Position numbers and translations under genes: made by a program. A stretch of 64,000 nt of DNA from Brachionus manjavacas (lineage: Eukaryota; Rotifera; Eurotatoria; Ploima; Brachionidae), in NCBI GenBank assembly GCA_019054805.1, contig JAHQIY010000008.1, forward strand, positions 4,883,501 through 4,947,500, given 5' to 3'. Below, in pieces: positions 16,021-27,349 of this stretch. Below the pieces are notes generated by a model, which saw only the letters and a program-made list of their open reading frames with translations, searched no databases and was not told the DNA's origin. Position 1 is the stretch's first letter, and every line of letters begins with the position of its first letter.

Positions 16021-16469
16021 TAGTCTTAGATCACTTAGATAATCAAGAAAAATGAAATGAAATATGAAATTGGCATACACAAGCGGTTCAAATGATAAAA
16101 TCTCATTAAATAAAATTATGTTTGTTAGTCATTAATTTGGCTGAAACAAATTAAGTGGTAAAAAAAACATGATTTTTGAAAAAATCAAATATCTGGCCCT
16201 TTTAGCTTTGGAACCAAATATTTTTTAAATCAATGTCACAAATTTTTATTGTTTTTTTTTAACTTAATTTAAAAATTTCTTATCCGATAGTCTTAAAGAT
16301 TAGTTCCGATGATACTAGCTAATCTTGTAAACTTTTGTCCCGTAAAGGAAGTAAAGACAATGAGAATATTATAAACAGAAATCATTTTTTTACTCTCTAT
16401 ACTTTTTATACTTAAAAGGAATAAAATCTAAGATTTTGATTAATTAATAGTTTTAATATTTGCCTGAAG

Positions 16470-16642
16470 TTGGACCTATTGAAGATTTTTGGTCACAATT
16501 GAAAAGGAAAGTCTACGAGAATGACTGGCAAGCGAAAACACTTCATCAATTGAGGCTCGGGATACTTAAATGTACTACATCAATACAGACCCTAATGGAA
16601 GGTGCCTAAAGTCGGATTGAAAAAATTCGAGGAAATGATATA
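16470..16642 (+). pseudogene. Tc1/mariner transposase C-terminal remnant
   Basis: The translation GPIEDFWSQLKRKVYENDW followed by KTLHQLRLGILKC matches the end of Tc1/mariner transposases, including the region just after the third catalytic position. One in-frame stop follows MEGA. No N-terminal part and no inverted repeats were found nearby. Confidence 0.7.
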
Positions 16643-17007
16643 ATACAAAAAAAACTTTGTTAAGCTTTAAATTCTCTTTCTAAATCACTTGGCCTTAGTC
16701 TTCATTTTTTAAAAATGAAGGAGTTTAAACCTTTTGAAAAATTCAGGAAACTTTTTCTTCACCCGCTAATTCTTTAATTTACAATAAACCGAATCTCTAA
16801 ACCAAAACCACATTAAGCTTTTAATATAAAGATTGAAATAATTTTAAAGTACACAAAGGATTATTATCATTATTACTAAATCAACTTATGACTTTGTAAT
16901 TATAGTCAAAAACTAAGAATGAAATAGTTTGTTAAATTAAAATTGTTATGTGGTAAAAACTTGGTGTGAAGCACTATTAGTACAGCGCTGGGAACACACA
17001 TAGACAT

Positions 17008-17255
17008 GGAGGATTCTTGGGATACACTGGTCTGAGACATTGTCTAATGCTGACCTATACAGAAGAACAAATTCAGAGCCATTTAGTCAGTGTTTTAAAA
17101 ATAAAAGACTGCGATGGCTTGGGCATGTACTTAGAATGAAAGAAACAAGGATACCAAAAAGAGCCATTCAATGGACACCTCACGGGCGACGTAAGGTAAA
17201 GCAAGGGTAAAGGCAAAAGATCGCCTAAAGTGGAAATCAATGCTCCACAAGAAGT
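17008..17255 (+). pseudogene. Non-LTR retrotransposon ORF2 C-terminal remnant
   Basis: Reads RRILGIHWSETLSNADLY, then KRLRWLGHVLRM and RIPKRAIQW, the post-RT region typical of several non-LTR clades (RLRWLGHVLRM). It becomes stop-ridden after GRRKVKQG. 5'-truncated, no intact frame. Confidence 0.75.
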
Positions 17256-17524
17256 GAATAATGAAAAAAAAAAAACTTGGTGTCCGGTCATCAAGGCATC
17301 GTAGCATTTGTCTTGAAAATTTAGGAGTAAAATTTCATTAAAAACAAAAATATTGAGAAAAATCAAAAATTAAAAAAAATATCTAAATTTAATTTTAATT
17401 TAATAAATTTCTCCTTTTTAAAAAAAGAAATCAACAAAAAAATTGAAAATAAAATTTTTTACTTGATTTGAAAAAAATATCAAAGTTTGCAGGAAAACTA
17501 TTAATTAAAAAAATCCAGCCTGAA

Positions 17525-17850
17525 AAAAACTCAAATTGGTTGCCTCTACCACATTACCACAATGCTTGTTAGTTGGCTCAACGAAATTCTATAATTTTAA
17601 ATTTCATATGGGCTCTAATGAAAGCTGAATAAATAATTTCTGCAATCTCCTCAGTGAATAGAGTGAATGTTCTTAGAATTTGCTTTAGTGACTGTTCGAC
17701 TTAAATAGTTTCCTTCTGATGCAATCTTAACGTCTAAATCTCACTAGCTACTTTAAGATTCAATTACAGTCCTTGCTAAGCTTGTGCATACCAAAATGCA
17801 TTCTCTAATGTAAAGAATCATGTCGCAAATATTCCACTAGTGGATTACTT
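17525..17850 (-). pseudogene. Non-LTR reverse transcriptase remnant
   Basis: The minus-strand reading LRLHQKET, then VEQSLKQILRTFTLF and IIYSAFIRAHMKF matches the post-catalytic RT region of CR1/jockey-like elements (compare LYKSFVRPHLEF at about 49180 in this window). It is interrupted by several stops and is old. Confidence 0.55.
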
Positions 17851-17930
17851 AGCTACGATTATCTGAATTCAGCACAAGAGAACAGAACAAAATGATAAGA
17901 CCTAAAAGCTTTTTTTCCATAAGTTCCGAA

Positions 17931-18134
17931 TTAGTTCTGTGAGTGCAACATGGTGCAGCAAGCATAGTTGCCTTATAAACCAGATTCTGGTAGAGCTCTT
18001 CAAATGTGGCACAAATTAAATTTCTATGCAGTGGAGCGTAGAGCGTTTTGCAGAGATTTTTTTGCACATCATTTGCAGACTCTGACAGTTAATTAAAACA
18101 CGCACGTTGCACCATGTTGCACTCCCAAGACTAA
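17931..18134. mobile_element. MITE, copy 1 of a two-copy family
   Basis: The left end TTAGTTCTGTGAGTGCAACA is mirrored at 18134 (inverted reading TTAGTCTTGGGAGTGCAACA), with TGGTGCA following on both sides, giving a terminal inverted repeat of about 33 bp in a 204-bp element. A second copy is at 62003-62202. No coding sequence; target duplication not evident. The 72-aa ORF at 17849-18067 is a by-product of the repeat. Confidence 0.7.
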
Positions 18135-19194
18135 TTTTGAACTTGGAGACCAATTTTATCATCTGGTTGTGTTGGTTTTGAGCCAAATTTTGCAAAAGCG
18201 TAGATACCTTGCTGGCGACAATTTACGGTCTTTAAAATTGAGTCCAAAAGCGCATTAAATCAGAAAAGAAATAGATCAGGGCACATTTGAATCCGTTGGA
18301 AGCTTTTAATTAGAGAATTAGTTTGGCTTAGATCTAAGTTCCTAGACACAGCAACAACAACAAAAACTCTTCAAATTAATGTGCTTTTGGTGGAATATGA
18401 ATTGAAAATTATGCTCAAAAATAAAAATAATTTTTTTTTTTGAAATATTATTTTTTATTGATTAGAAAGATAGAAAAAAAAGTACTGCTAATGCTAAAGA
18501 GAAAATTTAGAAATTAAAATAGCTCTAAAATCGGATATATTATAATAATTATTTATAATTGAATAAACTTGCTTGCTAGACGCACAAACTCTTTTGCTTT
18601 TTTGATGGTCGTTTCCGTGCCACATATTAAACATTTGACTCATGAAACAAGACAACTAATAGCTACGGACAAAGAACAATTCAGTCTAGAAGAAATATCG
18701 ATTTTGTTCAGCTGGCCTGGAAGCCCGTGAACAAAGTTCAACGCGTCGAAACTAGATCTTAATTATTCATTTTGTACAAATTTATATCGATTGATTTTTA
18801 TGTCAGAGCCACTCTTCGAGTACTACAGATCCTAGTCGATCTATCTACTTAGATTACTTATGAGCATATTTTTCATAATTACCGTATTTCCATTAAGATA
18901 GCAATCATTTTAATGATTCATCTCTTTTGGCCTAATTTCAAGTTAAATTTTATCTTCTATCCATATTTACAGACATGCCTATCTTGTTCAATTGTAGAAT
19001 TCTGATCAAAAGACTAAAATAGACGCTGCTCAGTCAGTTACCAACAGACCAGCATGCTTCAGATGTTTTTTTATTTTTATCTCTTTCGAGCTAATGCTCC
19101 TTCAGATAAAAAATAAAAGTTAAACAAATAACGATGTTGATGTTAATTTTTTTTGAGATATTGTTTTTAGTTTTATTAAGCCTTGAATCCCGGC

Positions 19195-19400
19195 AAAGAA
19201 TGCCATGCTCTTCTAACTCAACACCAACAAGACTTCCCAGGAAGACCACGTACAACCTTGCCAATAGTCATCAGTGGCGATCTTAAGTCCATCAAAGAGA
19301 AAGCATCGAAGAAACGAGGCAGGAAGAAATCACCATCGCATCTCTACTAGCCAAGTTAACGACAACAAGTGAGAGCAGCTAGCACAAAACAGCGAGCATT
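19195..19400 (+). pseudogene. Non-LTR retrotransposon C-terminal remnant (GRPRTTLP motif)
   Basis: Reads CHALLTQHQQDFPGRPRTTLP, then IVISGDLKSI, a tail seen in some non-LTR ORF2 proteins. Frame lost soon after. The A/T-rich tail before it (about 19060-19130) may belong to another element. Confidence 0.5.
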
Positions 19401-19639
19401 GCATAGATCTCCTGAAATTTTAAGAATGAAATCAAAGAAAAATGACTCATAGAAATAGTGAGAGTCTGATGGAACCAATGTCAAGAACGATTGACGGTGA
19501 AAACCTTGGAATATTTTTACACTGTAAAAGTATGCTTCTTGACTAGACTAATGAATAGTTTTGTGATGAAGAGATAAATGTTGAAGTTGGCAGTCTTTGA
19601 GCATTACAACAATAAATCAGTTTAAAAGTCGTGTTCAGT

Positions 19640-20210
19640 AGTCTTTTCTAAGAACAAAAAAGAGAGTGAAAATCTAAACTTAAAAATTTATGCAAACAGA
19701 ATAGTGAGCCAAAAAGAAATCAAGTTTCTTGGTATTAAATTTGATTCTAAGTTAAACTTTAATAAAGTGGTAGACGAAATTAAAGAACCCTGCGATACAA
19801 GGCTAAATAAAATAAAATAATTTAAAATTTTTACTATCAAAAAAAAAATGGGTTCTTATCTAAATCAAAATACACTAGCAAATTTATATACAGTAGTGAT
19901 TTGGCACGTGGATTTTACGTAAATTTACGAAATTACATAAATTTACGTAAAATCCACTTGTCAAATCAGTACTGTAAATCATTTTAGACTATTCTTTTCC
20001 CTGCTTGAATTCATTTTCAGAAAATAATATAAAAAAACTACAAGCAATTCAAAAAACATCAGTGAGGTCCACCCTTAAACTTAATATGATACTCCCTCCA
20101 ACAAGGAGTTTGGTGCTGTGCGAGCTATTATGGCCTAGGAATTTTTTTCTAAATTTGACGAAAAGCTTAATTATAAGAGATGTATTGATATTTTAAGAAA
20201 TAACTTGCTT
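19640..20210 (+). pseudogene. Non-LTR reverse transcriptase remnant, split by a palindromic MITE
   Basis: The first part reads KEIKFLGIKFDSKLNFNKVV, then RLNKIK and NTLANLY. After the MITE (19891-19974) the RT continues as SFPCLNSFSENNIKKLQAIQ. This is the thumb/post-RT region of jockey-type elements (KFLGI..D.KL..; KLQAIQ). Stops and small shifts are frequent, so it is inactive. Confidence 0.7.
19891..19974. mobile_element. 84-bp palindromic MITE with TA target duplication
   Basis: Almost the whole element is one inverted repeat: CAGTAGTGATTTGGCACGTG at the left against CAGTACTGATTTGACAAGTG read inward from the right, followed on both sides by GATTTTACGTAAATT. It is flanked by TA at 19889-19890 and 19975-19976. 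CAG ends plus TA suggest the pogo/Tc1 group. Confidence 0.8.
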
Positions 20211-22190
20211 CCATCAATAGATATGCGAAAAAAAGATGAGCCCATCAAGTTCCAACGAATAAATGATTCTAATGGAATGATTAAAAGTGAAAAAATACTG
20301 ACGTTTTATCTTGGCCTGCAAATAGTCCTTATCAGATAAAGCGACTGCTAAACAAGAGCCAAGGTCATTAAATACTAAAAAATTGTCTCAAGTAATCTTG
20401 ATAATGTACCAAAAATAATTTTTGAGAGTTAATAAGACTCAATGCCAAATAAAAACAATAAAAGTATGAAAAAAAAAAGCTGTTTTAACTCACTATTACA
20501 AGCTTTATTGAAGCCATTTTTTTAACTTTTTCACAATTAAATAAAATTTTAAGATTCGGATTACCTTTGTCTAATTAGAATAGCAATTGAATGGATTGTC
20601 ATTTTAGTCCTGAATTAAATAAAATTTTAATCTAAGAAAATACTGAATTAAGCCCGAAAAAAATTTCCTCAAAATTATAATTTTAATCTATTCCATGACA
20701 GTTCAAATCAAAATAGAAGCTAAAAAAATCAAGCGTTTTTTTAACTTTTTCACAATACTGCTATTCTTTATTATTTTATTTTAATTTTTTTTACTTTTTT
20801 TTACTTTATTTTGAGTTTTTATACTTTATTCTGAAGGAGCTCTACAGCAAATTTCAGAAAAAAATTTTACAGTGTTATTCATTGTAATTTTTGTCCCGAA
20901 AAAAAGAATTGTTTTTTGCTATTAGTTAACAGAAATGTCAATTCAATTCAGTTTGTACAGATTTTGAAAAAAATTAATTCATTCAGATAATAAAATTAAA
21001 ATGCTTATGTTTAAAATCTTTGTCTGAGTTCATTCTAAAATTTTCTAATATTTTTGAATTAATTGTTTCTTCTTTTAAAATGTTCCAGAGTGATGCTGGC
21101 TTATTTGTTAAACAAGTTTGCATATTATTCATCAATATATTAAAATTTTTAATTTTTTTTAATTAAATAAACAAAGTGCTAACCTTTCTATTAACTTTGA
21201 AATTGAAAAAAAGGAAAATAATAATTAAAAATTGATTAAGGTTTTTTAAAAATTCCCTTATGTTTTGAGACACAATTATTAAGCCTTGAATCACAGCGTT
21301 CTTTTAATTCATCCACTATGGGACCAAATTTTAGTTTTGAGTCTTACGAATTTGATTTAGTCAAGATTAATTTTAACTTTTGTTTTTTATTCTCAAAGAT
21401 TATATAACAGACATCTCGTTTTTCAATTAAAAAGCCAACAAAAAAAAATCGAAATGCCAAAAAGAAGTCGACTAATAACTGAAAATTGCGAAACCCTTGC
21501 TTTAATTAGATATTGATCAGCCAAATGTCCATTTACATTTTTATAAAGGATCTTAAATGTGGAAATGATCTAATCTAGTAAATCCAGAAACAATTCTTAA
21601 GAGTTTTTTTAAAGAAATTTTTTAATTAAATTCATTCATTTTACTTTCATTTTTATCAACATTAACAAAGTATATTTAAACTTAAATCTAAATATAAAAT
21701 GATAAAATTACAGAAAAAATCATTTCAGACTGGTGGAGGAATACAAAGAAGCCTTCTAATCAAGATATATTGAATACCCAACTCCATTGTGTAATTGCTA
21801 CCTTACTTTTTCCTTTTTTTTTTCCTGAAGCCTCAACTATGTAAACATGTGTAACAAGTAACAAACTATTTCAATAAATGTCTTTTTAACTTTCTTTACA
21901 TTGTTTTTTATTTTATTAACTTTATTATTACTTTTATTTTTATTTTTTTTTTTTATAATTTATTCTGAAGGAGCTCTAGCTCGGTACAGAAAACAAATAA
22001 ATAAATACTTTTCAAAAGGAGTCCAGTTAAACCTAATTAAGTAAAGGTTGGATCTTAGATGAAGAAGTCTTGGTAAGAGAATTTGAATCATAAGAATATC
22101 TTAAGCCAAGTCAAATGATTTAAATTCGAAAAAAAATTCTTAAGTGACTTGATATGACTTTGTGACTTACTCAAAGTCTGTCCAAAACTT
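20211..22190. other. A/T-rich stretch without recognisable gene
   Basis: Two similar tracts at about 20755-20845 and 21895-21985 both end TTTATTCTGAAGGAGCTCTA after a T-rich run. They may be 3' ends of 5'-truncated retroelements. Nothing else in this stretch supports a gene. Confidence 0.5.
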
Positions 22191-22199
22191 ATTGAAAAA

Positions 22200-22440
22200 T
22201 CTCCCAAAAATAAATATGCTTGGTTTAATCAAAGAATTTAAATGGACACGTAGTCATTAAGCAAAACACCTTTAAAATCTTTAATCAGTTCCGTATTCAA
22301 CTATTGCTTTATAATCTTTAACCGTGGAAGTCAAAAAATTAAAAGCAACTTACATGTTTTTCAAAATAAAATCCTTAGAATACTCAGATTTATCCCGCAA
22401 AAAACAAGCCTTGAGACGACTTGAAAAACATTAAAAATTT
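22200..22440 (+). pseudogene. Non-LTR reverse transcriptase remnant
   Basis: Reads LKSLISSVFNYCFIIFNRG, then LHVFQNKILRILRF, the post-RT region of jockey-type elements, preceded by a degraded LGLIKEFKWTRS. Ends in stops; no 5' part. Confidence 0.6.
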
Positions 22441-23369
22441 AAAAAATTAGCGACAGAGCGAACTCACTATTTTTTAAATTTTTTAAATTAAGGAATTCTT
22501 AAAAAGCTATTCATCTGCCGGTGAGAAAATATTTCAAACACCATTAAACAACATTCTTTAGGTATAAAATAACTCTCAACCCTTTTAATATTATATAAAT
22601 TTTAAAAAATTACAATTTTGAGGTCTTGTTGACTATGTGATCTTCCCAATGCATGATCTTTCATCTTGCTGGTTTTGTGCTCAGAGATGATCACATTATT
22701 CAATGATATTAACTATTTTTTAATGATCACACATAAAAATCACTATTTTAATAAAATGATTCATAATGGGTACAATATAATCAAATTCAAGTATTCAAAT
22801 TATTTTATCTATTCTCTTTAAAAGCGCTTTGTAAAAAACATTAAGTTACAATGAAATAAGAAAATCATGATTTCAAATATTATTATAGTTATAATAAAAA
22901 AAAACTCTATTTTAAATGAAGACTTTCTTGAATCGATGAAAAAAATCTTTTTGAAAAAAATAAAAAACTTTTGCTTAATACTTCCAAGCCAAAGCTGCAC
23001 TAAAATAGACCGTAAGAGAAAAGGTCAATCAACGATTTTAAAGACTAGAAAAAGATGGCCAAAAATCCGCACAAAGTGGAGTTATAAAAGTACTAAATAG
23101 GCATCCAAATGGTGTACCTTGTCCTTTTTGTGGTAACTATATGGAGATGACGGAGTACTCATATTTCAAATGGCCAAAAAACACCTTTTTTCAACTTTGA
23201 TAATTTATTAATGACTTGTATCCAATTTTTTTAATTTTTTTTAAACGATCATTAAATTTGTGATCAAAACTTTTTCAAACACCTAAGATCCCATATTTGT
23301 TGATCATGAAAATCAAAGTCGAAAAGACCTCAATATTCTTTAAAAAAAAAATTTTTTTTATTGATTCAA

Positions 23370-23765
23370 TAATTTTCAGACAAGAAGGCTCTTTTCCACT
23401 CGAAATTGTTTTATAAATTATTCCGTCTTGCTAGATTCTGTCAAAAGCTTTAGAAATGTAAAAATATAAAAAATATTCTTTTTTATTTTTACTAAAAGAT
23501 TCTACTATTTATTGAATAAGAAAATAAAGATTGTTTGCAGTGCATCTATGTTTATTTAACTCTGATTGCTCTTGCATAAGTCAGCATTTACTTTAAAGAA
23601 AATTACACATTCTAGTGAAAATAATACGTCCAAGAAACTTAGCAAAAAAGCTTATCATACTAATAGGATGATAGTTGGAAGGCTCAAGACTCGAAGAAGT
23701 TTTATTAAGTATCATTGTTGTACCTGCTTCTTTCCAGGATTTTGGAACCTTACTTTGTTAAATTA
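23370..23765 (-). pseudogene. Non-LTR reverse transcriptase, N-terminal RT remnant
   Basis: The minus-strand translation reads VPKSWKEAGTTMILNK, then NYHPISMISFFAKFLGRII, then (after a stop) a region like DISKAFD. This is the fingers part of non-LTR RT (PKxWKxA; NYRPISLL). Several stops. Confidence 0.65.
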
Positions 23766-24399
23766 AGAAATATGTGAAGGCTGTTTATTCTTAGCCTCAG
23801 AGTCAAATTACATCTTTAAAGTAGCCTTGTAAATCTGTATCGCTGTTTGGATCTACAAGGAGATGAAGTTAGAAGAAGATGCTAAAAATGTTAAAAAATT
23901 GACTGATTTCAAATAAGGCCTCTTTAGGCTAATTGAATGCATCTTTTATGCCTCTTTCTTATGAAATAGTAAACATTTCAGTTAAATGGGGTAGATGAGG
24001 ACCTAGAAAATAATTGATGAAAATTTAAAAATTTTTATAATAAAATAAAATTAAAATTATCGCTTAAAAGATATTTAATTTTTGCACTTTGTGAAAACAC
24101 TGCTGCAAGACCTATCACTTTTGATACTCGAACAAAGCTAGTTTGGAGCCTAGGAGGAAATTGTTCGACCTGGTTAAAATTGAATGACGCAATAGAATTG
24201 CTTGCCAAACGCAAATTGAAAATTAATGTTCAGTCTAATCGAGCATATTTAGAAAAATTTATTATTTATGAATTAGTAAAGCTATGATGAAAACCTAATC
24301 AAAATGCATAGTTAATTGAGAAAATATGAATATTTTAGTGCCAAATGCCCTAGAAGATTAATTAATTTTGCATCGATCATCTAAAAACTAAGCAAAAAA

Positions 24400-25120
24400 A
24401 TTCTCGGCAATGCTCACAACCATTAAACAAACAAACACACAGAGCTTCTTGCTGAATGCAAAGCCGGCTTGTACGTGATTTAATCGACTTTGAAGCTGGT
24501 GTTGATTTACTCAGAAAACAACACCGGGTTAGAAAAATAAATTCGTTTTTTCTTGATCATAAGCACTTGAAATGCTTGAAAACTTTCTCATGTCTAATAC
24601 AAAAGATCAGGTTTCTGGTAATCGAAAAGTTTTTAAATTAGCTTTTCTTATCTTGCCTCAAATCAAATTCTCTATGGAACTAAGTTAATTGAAGTCTTGG
24701 TGCTCATGATCTGAATGCGAAATTGAATACTCTTATTTAATAATCGAAAATATTACATTTCGTTTATTTTTGGATTTTGTTTGAAAATTTAATAGTTAAG
24801 GCATGCTTTGTGAGTGTGAGCCAAAGCACAGATCTTGTGGATTTTTTTACTTATTTTTTTTTTAAAATCAATAGATAATATTTTTGCCTTACAAAAATTC
24901 CAAATTAATAAAATAATTATTATTTATTTGCCTAAATAGTTGTAAATCAAAATTTAAAAAATATAGCAAAATTTACTTTTTGTGGAATAACAAACATGCA
25001 ACAGAACATTCCATTATGTTTTCAATTATTTTAACAAACTGTTTTATATTTATTAATACTGTCTTAAAAATGAACATTATTAAATTGACTATTGTCACTT
25101 GTCAGCTTTTTGAATGCTAA
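24400..25120 (+). other. Unassigned A/T-rich stretch with a small ORF
   Basis: An ORF at 24456-24641 (61 residues, containing RDLIDFEAGVDLLRKQHR) has more balanced codons than its surroundings but matches no family I recognise. It could be a retroelement fragment. I do not call it a gene. Confidence 0.3.
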
Positions 25121-25227
25121 TTAGCATGAAATTTTGATTATCAAACCATCATGGTGGTTTGGTAATCGCCGGGCAGTTTCTGGCGGAAAAACCCTAATGT
25201 TTAAAAAAGTTTTAATCAATTATAAAG

Positions 25228-25854
25228 GCTTACGCTTCATAAATCTTCACGGTATGAAAATAGACCCCATTAGAGCCATATGTTCATGTATCAAAATAAA
25301 CAAAATTCAAATTAAAAAAATTCATCGGAGCAGAATTTTGACTTGAAATTTAAAATTTTGAAAAAAAAAGCTCTCAAAGTTTTTAAAGTTTTTGTACAAT
25401 TTAGAAAATATCAGTTTAACATTAGAAAAAATATTTTTTCGCAAAATTTATACAAAAATTTGGTTCAGAAATCCTTCCAATATCTGCAAAAAATTTTTCT
25501 AAGTCTTTTAATTTCAGATTTTTCTGGTGTTTCATCACTTCCTGACACGTTTCTTCATTATGGTAGCTTTCTATGATTCCCAAAATTTCTCAAAAAATCT
25601 ATTATTTGTTCCTAAATACCACTGTGAATTAAATCCGATAGAAATGCACTGTGCTAATTTGAAATTTCGGGCTAATAACAAAAAATAAACTGATGAAAAA
25701 ATTGTAATGGATCTGATTATTAGAGATAGGGAACATTACAAAACATTAGATACAAATAATAGAATTTTTGGAAAATTTTAGGAAGCTCCCATAATGAAGC
25801 TACCGAAATTCTCTTATTTACATACCGTGAAGATTTATGAAGCATATGTCTTAA
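25228..25854 (+). mobile_element. Degraded mariner/IS630-like element with inverted repeats
   Basis: GCTTCATAAATCTTCACGGT at about 25232-25251 recurs inverted at about 25825-25844. The 3' half encodes LLFVPKYHCELNPIEMHCAN followed by LKFRANNKK, which matches the third-acidic-residue region of IS630/Tc1-type transposases (YHxELNPIE). Stops occur downstream. The inverted repeats may be internal to a larger element. Confidence 0.5.
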
Positions 25855-26801
25855 ATAACATTATGAAATAAAAGCAAAATTAATATAAATTTAAAAATTC
25901 AATAAAAAATAAAGTTTAAGTTTATTTTCAATCAAGTTAGTTTTTTGTTCAAAAGACATAAAAAGAGGAGTTAAAATTCAGCGTTGCCTTAAATCATCTT
26001 TTAAAATCAACAAAATAGCTTAAATAAATATCTTTTTTTATCCAACTGAATCTTCTTTTATCTGCATATCAAATAACAAACAAAAAATAAGCTTATCAAC
26101 TATTAATGTTTTTTTTCGAGGGCTTTTTTTTTTTTAAATGAGCTAATATTTTTGATAGCCTTTGGGGTGCGATGGTTTAACCAGAAGTTTTTCAAAAAAT
26201 AGGTTTTCTTGTATAAAAAGTGGTTTAATAAGTAACTAAGTATGCCATAATGGTAAATAATGATTTAAAATAAAAAAATTTCAAATTATCTCTTTGTTTC
26301 AGAAATTATAAAAAAAAAACGAATTTTATTCAAGTTAATTAATTTACTTCCTAATGTACCAAAAAAATTTGAAAATTAAAAGTAACAGGATATTTCAAAA
26401 TTTTGTCTCGTTTTATGAAATAAATGTGGGAAAAATTAAAATCATTAAATACAACTATGAAAATTTACCAAGAAATATTCAGAAGATAACATTAAATAAA
26501 AATTTATATCAAATAATTTAAATAAATTACAATGAAATGTCAGATTTTTTATTTTTGAAAAAAAATTAAGTATCCAAATGAGTAAATTAATAAAGCCCAC
26601 TTTTTATATTAAATTTATTTTTTTTTTATATAGATCGAAATAAATTTTCTTAAAAAAATTAATAAATAAACAAATAAATTGTTACCTATTAAATGTTTTG
26701 TTGTAAGAAATCACTTTTTTTTTTTAATTCAAATTAATTTTTATTTAATTTTAGATGCTGTCATTCATTTGGAAAACAGCATTTGTAATAGTTAAATTTA
26801 G

Positions 26802-27349
26802 CACTCAAAGGACGGATTTTTTTATACCATTAAGGACAGTCGGGTTTATAAACCCGACTTTCAAAAATCGGTTATAATAAATAAGTTTTACCCAAAACCT
26901 ATATTTTTTTTCAACTAAACTTAATATAAAACACAAATTACAACTTTCTATGATGATATAATTTATTTTGAAAAGAAAAATTCATAATGACCATAATATA
27001 TTTCAGAGCTTCTACTCTTGGACATGATAAATTTTCTAAATTTTAGTATTTAATAATCAAATTTAGATTAAAATTTATATTTTATTGCAAAACTTTAAAT
27101 TAAACCACATTTTAATACGTCAAAACAAGACATTTTTAAAGTCGTGTTTTATAAACCCGATTATCCTTAATGTGTATATTTTTTTTTACAGAAAAAATTC
27201 AACTTTTTTTTTTGATAATCAGAAAATTTTATTAGTTTTAGGTTTAAAAACAATTATTGAAAAGTTGAAGGCTGCAAGAGAATCCATTATTTAGATATTT
27301 TTGAAAAAAATGCTAAAAGGGTTTTACAAACCCGACCGTTCTTTGAGTG
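26802..27349. mobile_element. piggyBac-like MITE with TTAA-type flanks
   Basis: Terminal inverted repeat CACTCAAAG(G/A)ACGG, then a second inverted motif GTCGGGTTTATAAACCCGAC near both ends. It is flanked by TTAG at 26798-26801 and TTAA at 27350-27353. The TTAA-type flank and CACT ends suggest piggyBac. The 69-residue ORF at 27085-27294 has no recognisable domain. Confidence 0.5.

Noticed and set aside
18590..18780. Fragment resembling a transposase HTH (HETRQ.., ..FSLEEISILF)
   Set aside because: Too short, with no supporting motif or inverted ends nearby.
24456..24641. 61-residue ORF with fairly normal codon use
   Set aside because: No recognisable domain, no splice context, and it lies among dead transposons.
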